64,000 nucleotides of DNA from Flavobacterium fluviatile (GCF_010645065.1 NZ_JAADZW010000019.1:1-64000), one strand, 5' to 3'; numbered from the stretch's first letter, positions 24,338 to 33,158 are shown. Notes: generated from the letters alone by a model not told the origin. Translations and numbers: made by a program.

Positions 24338-26317
24338 TTAAAGACTGAATTTTAAAGAAGCAAAAATATTGCGTCCCATTCTAGGAATATTTCCCCAGTC
24401 GGCATAAGTACTGTAATATTTATTCAAAATGTTTTCTGCGCCGATTTGTATCACGCTCTCTATTTTATTGATATTGAAAGTATAATCGGCTGAAAGATTC
24501 CAAATAAAGTAAGCATCGGTTTGGTCTTCACCATATTCCGGACTGTAATTAATTTGAGCCAAATCGCCATTAACAGAGGCCTGTATTCCGAAATTATTGT
24601 GCATAAAATGTAATGAACTCTGATAACTCAACGGACGAATAAAAGGCAGATTGCCACCGTTATTATCCATTCCTCTTGCATAAGTCAAATTACCTTTCCA
24701 ATGCAAATGTTCTAAAATATCATAACTAACATTCATCGATGCATTAAAAAGTGTAGCATAATCTAACGAAGTGTAGCCTTTTACACCAACCGATTGGTAA
24801 TTCATCGGACTTCCCATACTCAGAATTCGGCCTATGATGTAATTCTGGATGTAAAAGTAATTTACCTTCGCCTGAATGCTGAATCGTTCCTTATTGAATC
24901 CAGCACTTGCATTTCCTTCATACGAAATTTCATTTTTCAGATTAGGGTCTCCGATGTAATCATAACGGTCAAAACTATTATAAATGTAATAACCGTATCC
25001 TTCAGAGACCGAAGGTGCTCTGTGACCATAACCGGTTCCTGCCGAAAAATTAAAATTTTCTAAATCGAGATTATATCCTGCATGAAGACTTGGCAAGAAT
25101 CGCGTTTTTTCTTGTGGAGCTCCCGGATGAAAAATCCAGTTGAACTCTACGTACTTGGAGTAATTGTAATTTACTCCTAAAGAACCTCCTAAATTCAGTT
25201 GACTTTTTTCGGAAATATCCCAGTTATTATTCATCGAAAGTCCGCCATATCGGGTCGTAACCCACGGCCAGCTGTAAGCAAACATCGTTCTTTCGCTGCG
25301 ATCCTGAGGGTACATTCGCATTTCGGCAATAGAAACATTGTCGTAGGCATTCAATTGAATTTCTGATGAATAATTGTTTTTTCTTATGTTGGCTTTCGAA
25401 ACCAAACCATAAGTAGTACTCCAGCCTGGCATATCCATATGAACTAAATTTTCAGGACGGGTTGTATCATCCATATAATGTTCAATGGCATTAAAATAAA
25501 CTTTGGTGTCAATCACTCGTACCAGTCCATCTTCAAATAATTGTTTGTAGGAAGCCGAGGTAATCAAGGCACGCGAAAGCCATAAATCCATTGGTAAAGC
25601 TGGATAGCCAACATCTTTCGCCATATCAAAAATAGCATCAAATCTTACTGATGATAACTCACTTGTTTTGTATGCTAAACCTAATGAAGTATTGAATTTT
25701 TTATATTGTGAATGTTTTACTTCATCATTATTTCCATCAAAATAATCATCAGCTTTTCGGTAGGAAATACTTCCGTCTGCCACAAATCTATTACTGGAAT
25801 AAGCAATATTTCCAAGGTTGAAAAACTGGTTGTTATTGAATTCAAAACCACTTTGATAAGAACCCATCCATTTTTTTTCTAAACTAAAAGCAGTACTTCT
25901 TCTTTTTAAATCAATACTTCCGGCAACAGTAGCACCATGCAGACTTCCTTCCTGACCTGATTTTATATCGATTGCCGCCAGATTATTGCTTTCTACATAA
26001 GAGGTAACCGGATCCATTTTGTCTGTACAGGCTCCAAAAATATGCATTCCGTCTATGGTAATAGTTGAGCGTTCAGAACTCATGTTGTTAAGCAAAGGTT
26101 CCCAGGCATAAGCACCACGTTTTATAAAACTGATATTATCTGATGAGGACAAAAACTCATCTACCGAAACAGCCATTTTCATTTCTGTTTCAATTTTATT
26201 TTTGGCGGCAGATTTGATTTCTACTTCTTTTAATTTTTCTATACTGTCGTTTTGTGTTTCTGTATTTTGAGCTGTTATTGTCAATCCCAAAAAAAGAAAT
26301 AATAGTAGGTATTTCAT
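24338..26317 (-). CDS. OprC/NosA-type TonB-dependent copper receptor
   Basis: A 659-residue outer-membrane receptor with signal MKYLLLFLFLGLTITAQ. The plug carries GACTDKMDPVTSY, a CxxxM motif (Cys97, Met101 of the mature-start numbering here), and an extracellular loop carries AIEHYMDD, an HxM motif (His280, Met282). CxxxM plus HxM is the copper site described for Pseudomonas OprC. The barrel ends in GRNIFASLKFSL. The frame is open to 26365, but that start overlaps the upstream gene; the ATG at 26317 gives the signal peptide and a four-base gap. It imports copper across the outer membrane by inference. Confidence 0.87.
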   Translation of the reverse strand: MKYLLLFLFLGLTITAQNTETQNDSIEKLKEVEIKSAAKNKIETEMKMAVSVDEFLSSSDNISFIKRGAYAWEPLLNNMSSERSTITIDGMHIFGACTDKMDPVTSYVESNNLAAIDIKSGQEGSLHGATVAGSIDLKRRSTAFSLEKKWMGSYQSGFEFNNNQFFNLGNIAYSSNRFVADGSISYRKADDYFDGNNDEVKHSQYKKFNTSLGLAYKTSELSSVRFDAIFDMAKDVGYPALPMDLWLSRALITSASYKQLFEDGLVRVIDTKVYFNAIEHYMDDTTRPENLVHMDMPGWSTTYGLVSKANIRKNNYSSEIQLNAYDNVSIAEMRMYPQDRSERTMFAYSWPWVTTRYGGLSMNNNWDISEKSQLNLGGSLGVNYNYSKYVEFNWIFHPGAPQEKTRFLPSLHAGYNLDLENFNFSAGTGYGHRAPSVSEGYGYYIYNSFDRYDYIGDPNLKNEISYEGNASAGFNKERFSIQAKVNYFYIQNYIIGRILSMGSPMNYQSVGVKGYTSLDYATLFNASMNVSYDILEHLHWKGNLTYARGMDNNGGNLPFIRPLSYQSSLHFMHNNFGIQASVNGDLAQINYSPEYGEDQTDAYFIWNLSADYTFNINKIESVIQIGAENILNKYYSTYADWGNIPRMGRNIFASLKFSL

Positions 26318-26321
26318 ATTT

Positions 26322-27245
26322 TTAGAATAAGGTATCAATAAAAAGTTCGCTTTTAACACCTTCAACGCCTGGTGTAAAATCAGTTGGGACCACAGTTCCT
26401 TTTATAATCAATCCGTTTTGATTTAGCATAATAAAATTCAAAGTCCAGTTCCCAGTCATCGTATAATTAACCACACCATGATACAAACCATCATCTTCTT
26501 GTGTCAGATCTTTATTATTTGGAGAAGAGTGATTTCCCATAGACGGTTCTGGCATTCTGGGATCTAATTTCAAGGTATAATTATCAACTTCTGAATACGA
26601 ATATTGAGTTGGGTCAGGAAATGTACCCGCCGCAGTAGTTGGTTTGTTGTATTTGTAAATTCCTGCTGTAAGCGGATTTTCGGAAACGGTTGGTTTTTGA
26701 GGTGCTATTAATGCAATAAAATATTGTTCATTATCTTTTCCTGTAAAAGCCGTCATATTCAGATTCATGTTATTCTGTTTTTCTACAGTTGCAACTTTAT
26801 CTGCTTTATAGGTTTGATTTGAAGCTGTAAAGCTGAGGTAGATTTTCCAACTATCAGCATTAATGCTTTCATTTATAAAAACAGAATAGCCAGAGTAATA
26901 TTTATTTGTAGCATCATATTCAAAATTATAAGAATGAGGACAAGAAGTCGTACTTCCGTCAGTATTGCTCAATATAGGTAAAAATGTTACTTTCGATGAA
27001 TTGATTTCTTCGTTGGTTTGTGTATTAATAACTTTCAGATGAAGCTCATTATAACCCTTGTAAAAAGTTCCGTTTAATGCTTCGATGCTGACTTTGTAAA
27101 TACCGCTATTTACAGAAAAAGCTTCTTTAAATTCGTAATATTCCGGAACCTGAGAATCTATTTCGGCTTCGTAATCGGTTTTATCAATTGTGCACGACAT
27201 TATTGTAAAAAATAGTACAATTGTGCAATAATTAAAAATTTTCAT
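26322..27245 (-). CDS. YtkA/FixH-like lipoprotein, probable copper handling
   Basis: A 307-residue lipoprotein (lipobox TIMSC, Cys18) with two Ig-like domains of the YtkA/FixH kind. The first has STTSCPHSYNF (Cys102, His104); the second has DPRMPEPSMGNHSSPNN (Met231, Met236, His239) followed by DGLYHGVVNYTMTGNWTLNF. The MP-x-MG-x-H pattern resembles Cu(I) sites in this superfamily. It lies four bases before the copper receptor gene, so it is almost surely co-transcribed. It may pass copper to or from the receptor on the periplasmic side. The frame extends to 27272, but the ATG at 27245 gives the proper lipoprotein signal. Confidence 0.75.
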   Translation of the reverse strand: MKIFNYCTIVLFFTIMSCTIDKTDYEAEIDSQVPEYYEFKEAFSVNSGIYKVSIEALNGTFYKGYNELHLKVINTQTNEEINSSKVTFLPILSNTDGSTTSCPHSYNFEYDATNKYYSGYSVFINESINADSWKIYLSFTASNQTYKADKVATVEKQNNMNLNMTAFTGKDNEQYFIALIAPQKPTVSENPLTAGIYKYNKPTTAAGTFPDPTQYSYSEVDNYTLKLDPRMPEPSMGNHSSPNNKDLTQEDDGLYHGVVNYTMTGNWTLNFIMLNQNGLIIKGTVVPTDFTPGVEGVKSELFIDTLF

Positions 27246-27276
27246 TTTTAATGAATGTTTAAAATAAATCACTAGA

Positions 27277-27306
27277 AATTATCAGTCTGATTTTAGCCTG
27301 ATAATT
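27277..27306. promoter_or_regulatory. Inverted repeat upstream of the copper-receptor operon
   Basis: A perfect nine-base inverted repeat, AATTATCAG / CTGATAATT, with a 12-base spacer, 32 bases before the ATG at 27245. A second inverted repeat, AACATAAT / ATTATGTT, lies at 27345-27371. Either could be an operator for a metal-responsive regulator or a leader hairpin. No regulator gene is nearby. Confidence 0.4.
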
Positions 27307-27453
27307 ATAACTAAATTTCTGGATTTCGTTTTTAGTGTACTTAAAACATAATTCTCTTTTTTGATTATGTTATAACCAAACAATAAAATGCTTTAACCAA
27401 GATTAGAAATTTGTAAAGCACAGAAAAAAAGGTTTCAGTTCGTATACTAAAAA

Positions 27454-27831
27454 TTAAACCAAACAGGAAGGGGGATGAAAAGTCGTACTAGAAACAGATA
27501 TAGGCTTCTCGTCTGAAAAACTAAAATTTTTTGTTTCAGATTCGATTGGGGTAACTAATTTGAAATTAGCTACAGGGGTATTTTGAATGTAAACAACTTC
27601 TACTTTTTCTTTCAGGTTGTTGTTCATTTTTCTTTCGTTATCCTGGTATTTTTTTAAGCTTTTCTGAAGTTCGCAACGACCATTACAGGTATTAAAAACC
27701 ATTTTGCGCTGAACACAGATTGTTTTTGCAATTTCCTCCTGATTTAATTTGAATGAGGTATAAACAAAGAAACTGCCAAAAGAGGGAACTAATAGCATGC
27801 AGGAAAGAAATATGATCAATAACTTTTTCAA
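27454..27831 (-). CDS. FKLNQ-type Cys-rich membrane-anchored protein, copy 3
   Basis: 125 residues from the TTG at 27831: MKKLLIIFLSCMLLVPS, helix to about 24, TSFKLNQ, Cys39, Cys49 and Cys53 (ICVQRKM ... TCNGRCELQKSLKK), a Lys/Asn-rich helix, then EKPISVSSTTFHPPSCLV with a further Cys at 123. The frame is open back to 27858, but that TTG is the end of a TATTTTTG promoter box, so transcription starts after it. The preferred start gives the same length as the two other copies. It heads the copper locus, 208 bases before the lipoprotein gene. No published family is known to me. A periplasmic Cu(I) or thiol-redox role is inferred from context. Confidence 0.7.
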   Translation of the reverse strand: MKKLLIIFLSCMLLVPSFGSFFVYTSFKLNQEEIAKTICVQRKMVFNTCNGRCELQKSLKKYQDNERKMNNNLKEKVEVVYIQNTPVANFKLVTPIESETKNFSFSDEKPISVSSTTFHPPSCLV

Positions 27832-27855
27832 AAGTTGTTTCTTTGTTTTCGGATG

Positions 27856-27863
27856 CAAAAATA
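27856..27863 (-). promoter_or_regulatory. -7 element for the copper locus
   Basis: The minus strand reads TATTTTTG, matching TAnnTTTG. The transcript would start near 27850, leaving a leader of about 20 bases before the TTG at 27831. No clear -33 TTG. Confidence 0.55.
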
Positions 27864-27911
27864 CATTTTATTCGTTTCATAAAGAATAAATATTAGTTTT
27901 TTTGCATAAAA

Positions 27912-27942
27912 AAATCCCCAACTACTTTGTGATTGGGGATTT
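27912..27942 (-). terminator. secA terminator
   Basis: A ten-bp perfect stem, AAATCCCCAA / TTGGGGATTT, with an 11-base loop and a T-run on the minus strand, 23 bases after the secA stop. It isolates the copper locus from secA. Confidence 0.88.
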
Positions 27943-27964
27943 AGAATGTATTACTTAGAAATTG

Positions 27965-30900
27965 TTATTTAACCAAAACCCATTCACCATTTGCGATTAA
28001 AGTTTCAGCTTTTTTAAATTTCATTGTTTCAGTTTTGCCTGTAGCAACTTCCTGAACCGTTACGGTATCATTACGGTTGATTTTTGGCATATCTCGAACG
28101 ATGGTTTCCGTCACCTGACGCTGTTGTGTTTCTCCTGCTTCACGGTTGATGCTCTCGCTGTTTGGAATTTCGTCTTTGCTTAATTGCAAGTTTTCTTTTT
28201 GGCGAACTTCTCTTGCTTCGTGAATTTCAGAACTAACGTTTTGAGCTGGCAAATCACCTTTGAACAAGAACGAAATAACTTCTTTATTTACATTATCCAG
28301 CATTGCTCTAAACAAGTTGAAAGCTTCCAGTTTGTAAATAAGCAACGGATCTTTTTGTTCGTGAACAGCTAACTGTACAGATTGTTTTAATTCGTCCATT
28401 TTACGCAAATGCTTTTTCCAGGCTTCATCAACAATAGAAAGCGTGATGTTTTTCTCGAAGTCAGCTATTAACTGAGTCCCTTGGCTTTCATAAGCTTTTT
28501 TCAGGTCTGTTACTACATTCAAAGTTTTGATTCCGTCTGTAAATGGAACCACAATTCTTTCAAAATGATTGTTTGGCTCCTCAAAAACGCCTTTGATGAT
28601 TGGGAAAGCCTCTCTGGCACTTCTTTCTGTTTTTTCTGTGTAGAAAGCTAAAGCTTCTTTATACACTTTTCCGGTAATTTCGATTTCAGATAATTTTGAG
28701 AATTCAGCTTCATTAATTGGAGAAGTGATTCCGAAATAACGAATCAAATCAAATTCAAAATTTTTGAAATCATTGCTTACTTTGTTTTGGTCTACAATCA
28801 ATTCGCACGTATCATAAAGCATGTTAGCAATATCCAGTTTCAAACGTTCACCGAATAATGCATGGCGACGACGTTTGTAAACTACTTCTCGCTGCGAGTT
28901 CATTACATCATCATATTCTAATAAACGTTTACGAACACCAAAATTATTTTCTTCTACTTTTTTCTGAGCACGTTCGATAGATTTAGTCATCATAGAATGC
29001 TGAATAACTTCACCTTCTTTCAATCCCATTCTGTCCATTACTTTCGCCACTCTTTCAGAGCCAAATAAACGCATTAGGTTATCCTCAAGTGAAACGTAGA
29101 ATTGAGAACTTCCCGGATCTCCCTGACGACCTGAACGGCCTCGTAACTGTCTGTCAACACGACGAGAATCGTGACGCTCAGTACCCACGATGGCTAAACC
29201 TCCTGCTGCTTTAACTTCCGGAGATAATTTAATATCGGTACCACGGCCAGCCATGTTTGTTGCAATAGTTACAACTCCGGCTTTCCCGGCTTCTTCAACG
29301 ATTTGCGCCTCTTGCTTGTGCATTTTAGCATTCAGTACGTTGTGTGTGATTCCTCTCATTTTAAGCATACGGCTTAATAATTCCGAAATCTCTACAGAAG
29401 TTGTTCCAATCAATACAGGTCTTCCGGCTTTAGAAAGTTCTGTTACATCCTCAATTACAGCATTAAATTTCTCACGTGTTGTTTTGTAGATGTAATCTTC
29501 TTTATCTTGTCTTGCAATTGGGCGGTTGGTTGGAATTTCAACTACATCCAGTTTATAAATCTGCCATAACTCGCCCGCTTCAGTAACAGCTGTACCTGTC
29601 ATACCGGCCAATTTGCTGTACATTCTGAAATAATTTTGTAATGTAACAGTTGCAAAAGTCTGAGTTGCAGCTTCGATTTTTACGTTTTCTTTGGCTTCGA
29701 TCGCCTGATGAAGACCATCAGAGTAACGTCGTCCATCCATGATACGGCCAGTTTGCTCATCGACAATCATAATCTTGTTGTCCATGATAACGTATTCTAC
29801 ATCTTTTTCAAATAAAGCATAAGCTTTTAAAAGTTGTGTAAGGGTATGGATACGTTCGCTTTTTACACCAAAATCCTGGAATAATCTTTCTCTTGCTTCT
29901 GCTTCAGCATCTTTATCCAGTTTTTGTTTTTCGATAGCAGCAATTTCAGTTCCGATATCCGGTAAAACGAAGAAATCGGAATCAGTATCTCCAGATAAAT
30001 ATTTGATACCGTTATCAGTTAATTCAACCTGATTGTTTTTTTCTTCAATCACAAAATACAAAGCTTCATCGACTTTATGCATTTCACGATTGTTGTCCTG
30101 CATATATTGATTTTCAGTTTTTTGAAGCAATTGTTTAATTCCTTCTTCACTTAAAAATTTGATTAATGCTTTATTTTTAGGCAAACTTCTGTAAGCTCTT
30201 AACAATAAGAATCCGCCTTCTTTAGTATTTCCTTCTTTGATCAGTTTTTTAGCTTCAGCTAGGAAACCATTTGCTAACTGACGCTGTTGTGCAACCAGAT
30301 TTTCGATTTTTGGTTTCAATTCATTAAATTCATGACGGTCTCCCTGAGGAACCGGTCCCGAAATGATAAGCGGCGTTCTGGCATCATCAATTAATACCGA
30401 ATCAACCTCGTCGACAATAGCAAAATTGTGTTTTCTCTGAACTAAGTCGCTAGGCGAATGTGCCATGTTATCTCTTAAGTAATCGAAACCAAACTCGTTG
30501 TTGGTTCCGTAAGTGATATCAGCATCATAAGCTTTTTTTCGCGCCTCTGTACTTGGCTGGTGGTTGTCGATACAATCAACAGATAAACCGTGGAATTCGA
30601 ATAAAGGCGCTTTCCATGTACTATCACGTTTTGCCAGATAGTCATTCACTGTTACTAAATGAACTCCGTTTCCAGTCAAAGCATTTAAGTAAAGAGGAAG
30701 TGTGGCTACTAAAGTTTTACCTTCTCCTGTTTGCATTTCGGCAACTTTACCTTCGTGCAGTACCATACCACCAATCAACTGAACATCGTAGTGAATCATG
30801 TCCCAGGTGATATCTTTTCCGGCAGCATTCCATTTGTTTGCCCAGATTGCTTTATCGCCTTCAATAGTGATGTATGGTTTTGCAGCAGAAAACTCGCGGT

Positions 30901-31309
30901 CTTTTGGAGTTGCAGTAACTTCAATATGAGTGTTTTCTTTGAAACGACGAGCTGTTTCTTTTACAACAGAAAATGCTTCAGGAAGTAATTCAAGTAAAGT
31001 TTTCTCGGAGATTTCATATGCCTCTTTTTCAAGAGCATCTATAGCATCATAAATGTCTTCTCTTTTATCGATGTCTTCAATCTTTTCTACTTCCGCTTTA
31101 AGAGAAGCAATTTTAGCATCTTTTTCAGATCTTGCTTCTTTGATTCTATCCTTGAAGTAAACAGTTCTGCCTCTTAATTCGTCGTTTGAAAGACTCATTA
31201 AAGGAGCTTCGAATGCTTTGATTTTGTTTAAATATGGTTGTAAAGCTTTAACATCTTTCTGTGATTTATCACCTACAAAGACTTTAATAATACTGTTTAT
31301 GAAACTCAT
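27965..31309 (-). CDS. secA: Protein translocase ATPase SecA
   Basis: A 1,114-residue SecA, the ATPase that drives proteins through SecYEG. Walker A is MQTGEGKT, Walker B is in IVDEVDSVLIDDARTPLIISG, and the second nucleotide domain has TNMAGRGTDIKL and QLRGRSGRQGDPG. It is longer than the E. coli protein (901) because of insertions in the first half, including a helical stretch around residues 330-440, as usual for Bacteroidota. The C-terminal zinc-binding CxC...CH tail is absent; the end is NGEWVLVK. A terminator stands on each side. Confidence 0.97.
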   Translation of the reverse strand: MSFINSIIKVFVGDKSQKDVKALQPYLNKIKAFEAPLMSLSNDELRGRTVYFKDRIKEARSEKDAKIASLKAEVEKIEDIDKREDIYDAIDALEKEAYEISEKTLLELLPEAFSVVKETARRFKENTHIEVTATPKDREFSAAKPYITIEGDKAIWANKWNAAGKDITWDMIHYDVQLIGGMVLHEGKVAEMQTGEGKTLVATLPLYLNALTGNGVHLVTVNDYLAKRDSTWKAPLFEFHGLSVDCIDNHQPSTEARKKAYDADITYGTNNEFGFDYLRDNMAHSPSDLVQRKHNFAIVDEVDSVLIDDARTPLIISGPVPQGDRHEFNELKPKIENLVAQQRQLANGFLAEAKKLIKEGNTKEGGFLLLRAYRSLPKNKALIKFLSEEGIKQLLQKTENQYMQDNNREMHKVDEALYFVIEEKNNQVELTDNGIKYLSGDTDSDFFVLPDIGTEIAAIEKQKLDKDAEAEARERLFQDFGVKSERIHTLTQLLKAYALFEKDVEYVIMDNKIMIVDEQTGRIMDGRRYSDGLHQAIEAKENVKIEAATQTFATVTLQNYFRMYSKLAGMTGTAVTEAGELWQIYKLDVVEIPTNRPIARQDKEDYIYKTTREKFNAVIEDVTELSKAGRPVLIGTTSVEISELLSRMLKMRGITHNVLNAKMHKQEAQIVEEAGKAGVVTIATNMAGRGTDIKLSPEVKAAGGLAIVGTERHDSRRVDRQLRGRSGRQGDPGSSQFYVSLEDNLMRLFGSERVAKVMDRMGLKEGEVIQHSMMTKSIERAQKKVEENNFGVRKRLLEYDDVMNSQREVVYKRRRHALFGERLKLDIANMLYDTCELIVDQNKVSNDFKNFEFDLIRYFGITSPINEAEFSKLSEIEITGKVYKEALAFYTEKTERSAREAFPIIKGVFEEPNNHFERIVVPFTDGIKTLNVVTDLKKAYESQGTQLIADFEKNITLSIVDEAWKKHLRKMDELKQSVQLAVHEQKDPLLIYKLEAFNLFRAMLDNVNKEVISFLFKGDLPAQNVSSEIHEAREVRQKENLQLSKDEIPNSESINREAGETQQRQVTETIVRDMPKINRNDTVTVQEVATGKTETMKFKKAETLIANGEWVLVK

Positions 31310-31355
31310 GATTTATTGTATTTCTATTTATGTAAAATGTGTATTTGAACCAAAA

Positions 31356-31381
31356 AAAAAGCCTCTGTGATGAGACTTTTT
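31356..31381 (-). terminator. Terminator after the DUF2795 gene
   Basis: Stem AAAAAGCCTC / GAGACTTTTT with one mismatch and a six-base loop; the minus strand continues with a run of nine T. It lies between the DUF2795 gene and secA. Confidence 0.65.
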
Positions 31382-31396
31382 CATTTGGTTTATTTT

Positions 31397-31618
31397 TTAA
31401 TATTCATCCTCATTCCAAAGATAATCTTCGTCTGTTGGATAATCTGGCCAAATTTCTTCCATTGATTCATATATCTCTCCCTCGTCTTCAATCGACTGTA
31501 GGTTTTCTACTACTTCTAAAGGAGCTCCTGCTCTAATAGCGTAGTCGATAAGTTCGTCTTTGTTAGCAGGCCACGGCGCATCACTTAAATAAGATGCTAA
31601 TTCTAATGTCCAATACAT
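31397..31618 (-). CDS. DUF2795-domain small protein
   Basis: A 73-residue acidic cytoplasmic protein with the DUF2795 pattern: MYWTLELASYLSDAPWPA, then NKDELIDYAIRAGAPLEVVENLQ, and an acidic tail ending WNEDEY. Function is unknown; the family is small and widespread, and in Bacteroidota the Trp/Asp-rich tail is common. The frame is open to 31669, but that TTG is the -33 promoter element, so the ATG at 31618 is the start. It is a single gene between its promoter and a terminator. Confidence 0.85.
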   Translation of the reverse strand: MYWTLELASYLSDAPWPANKDELIDYAIRAGAPLEVVENLQSIEDEGEIYESMEEIWPDYPTDEDYLWNEDEY

Positions 31619-31639
31619 CTGTTGTCGATTTAGTTTGTG

Positions 31640-31669
31640 CAAAAATAAATTTTTTACTGAAAAAGACAA
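31640..31669 (-). promoter_or_regulatory. Perfect -33/-7 promoter of the DUF2795 gene
   Basis: On the minus strand: TTG (31669-31667), exactly 19 bases, TATTTTTG (31647-31640). This is the textbook Flavobacterium promoter. The ATG follows 21 bases after the -7 box. Confidence 0.85.
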
Positions 31670-31727
31670 GTAAAAATTGATTTATTTTAATAAAATTTAA
31701 GAACGTATCCTGTTAAAATTTCAAAAA

Positions 31728-31801
31728 CTAAATTCCAAATCCCAAAAAGGAACTAAAAACGCAATTTTTGCCAGGTTTAAACTTTGGAATTTGGAATTTA
31801 G
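31728..31801. repeat. Inverted AAATTCCAAAT-type intergenic repeat
   Basis: The left arm CTAAATTCCAA (31728-31738) and right arm TTGGAATTTAG (31791-31801) are complementary, and pairing extends inward with one mismatch to about 31746 and 31782. Further TTTGGAAT copies follow at 31784 and 31804. It lies in the gap between the adenosyltransferase and DUF2795 genes and does not code. Confidence 0.6.
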
Positions 31802-31823
31802 AAATTTGGAATATTATGAAAAT

Positions 31824-32393
31824 TTATTTTCTTGGAATCCATTTTACTTCCTCCGCTTGTAAGTCAGAGGACAACTTCCGTGCCAAGACAAAAAGGTAGT
31901 CAGAAAGTCGGTTTAAGTACATTATGGTAATTTCCGGAACATGTTCATTATGGCTTAAATGTACCGCCAAACGCTCTGCACGACGGCAGATACAACGCGC
32001 AATATGACAATGTGACACGGTTGGATGACCGCCCGGCAAAACAAAATGAGTCATTGGCGGAAGGCTTTCATCCATAGTATCAATTTCTTTTTCCAGCAAT
32101 TCAATATCTGAGTCGATTATACCAAGATTTTCCAGACGGAGTTTTCCGTTTTTTAAAACCTCTTTATCATGAGGAGTTGCCAAAATTGCGCCAACGGTAA
32201 AAAGGCGATCCTGAATTTCGATTAAAATTGTTTTATAGTATGAATCAATTTCCTGGTCACGAATTAAACCTATATAGGAGTTCAGTTCGTCAACAGTTCC
32301 GTAACTCTCTATACGTATATGGTCTTTAGGAACGCGTGTGCCTCCAAAAAGAGCCGTGGTTCCTTTATCTCCGGTTTTTGTATATACTTTCAT
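31824..32393 (-). CDS. Cob(I)yrinic acid a,c-diamide adenosyltransferase (PduO type)
   Basis: A 189-residue ATP:cob(I)alamin adenosyltransferase, which makes adenosylcobalamin. The ATP-binding N-terminus is MKVYTKTGDKGTTALFGGTRVPKD, followed by DELNSYIGLIRD, FVLPGGHPTVSHCHIARCICRRAER (the conserved R-x-x-x-R-R-A-E-R helix) and YLNRLSDYLFVLAR near the end. It forms a trimeric helical bundle by family knowledge. Its product serves methylmalonyl-CoA mutase, whose GTPase chaperone is encoded at 5517-6605. Confidence 0.93.
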   Translation of the reverse strand: MKVYTKTGDKGTTALFGGTRVPKDHIRIESYGTVDELNSYIGLIRDQEIDSYYKTILIEIQDRLFTVGAILATPHDKEVLKNGKLRLENLGIIDSDIELLEKEIDTMDESLPPMTHFVLPGGHPTVSHCHIARCICRRAERLAVHLSHNEHVPEITIMYLNRLSDYLFVLARKLSSDLQAEEVKWIPRK

Positions 32394-32471
32394 TTTTTAA
32401 GATACTAAGGTTCTGAGATGCTGTGTTGCTAAGTTTTTTCTTTAGAACAATCTAAATAAGAAATATAAAAT

Positions 32472-33158
32472 TTATTTACTTGTGTCGCTTTCAATTAAAC
32501 CATCTCTTAGTCGGATTACACGATGTGCGTAAGCTGCGATATCTTCTTCATGTGTAACCAGAATTACGGTATTTCCCTGAGCGTGAATATCGCCAAAAAG
32601 CTTCATGATTTCTACAGAAGTTTTGCTATCCAGGTTTCCGGTTGGCTCATCTGCAAGTATAATTGACGGTTTGTTGACTAATGCGCGGGCAATAGCAACA
32701 CGCTGGCGTTGTCCTCCTGAAAGCTGGTTCGGCTGATGGTCCATTCTGTCTGCCAGATTTACTTGTTTCAAAACTTCTGTTGCGCGTGCATTTCTTTCAG
32801 ATTTTGCATATCCGGCATAAATCATAGGTAAGGCAACATTATCCAAGGCGGTTGTTCGGGGCAAAAGATTAAAAGTCTGAAAAACGAATCCGATTTCGGT
32901 GTTTCTGATTCCTGCCAATTCATCATCGCGCATTTGGCTAACATCTTTTCCGTTTAATACATAACGTCCTGAAGTTGGCGTATCGAGACAACCCAATAAA
33001 TTCATTAAAGTAGATTTTCCGGATCCTGAAGGTCCCATCAAAGCTACATATTCTCCTTTATTGATTTCTAAATTGACTCCTTTTAGTACATAAACGATTT
33101 CATTACCAAGTACAAAATTTCGTTTTATGTCGGTTATTTTAATTAACGGATTTGCCAT
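32472..33158 (-). CDS. LolD/MacB-type ABC transporter ATP-binding protein
   Basis: A 228-residue ATPase. Motifs are Walker A GPSGSGKST, signature LSGGQRQRVAIARAL, Walker B ILADEPTGNLD and the His loop LVTHEEDIA. The SGRYVLNGKDVSQM and EIGFVFQTFNLLPRTTALDNV pieces are typical of the LolD/FtsE/MacB branch, which pairs with FtsX-like permeases in lipoprotein release or efflux. No permease gene is adjacent, so its partner is encoded elsewhere. The frame is open to 33194; the ATG at 33158 (MANPLIKI) lies after a likely TACTTTTA promoter box, so it is taken as start. Confidence 0.9.
   Translation of the reverse strand: MANPLIKITDIKRNFVLGNEIVYVLKGVNLEINKGEYVALMGPSGSGKSTLMNLLGCLDTPTSGRYVLNGKDVSQMRDDELAGIRNTEIGFVFQTFNLLPRTTALDNVALPMIYAGYAKSERNARATEVLKQVNLADRMDHQPNQLSGGQRQRVAIARALVNKPSIILADEPTGNLDSKTSVEIMKLFGDIHAQGNTVILVTHEEDIAAYAHRVIRLRDGLIESDTSK

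Noticed and set aside
30553..30988. Two overlapping plus-strand 85-codon frames with several Cys residues
   Set aside because: Both are antisense to the most conserved part of secA and have no independent support.
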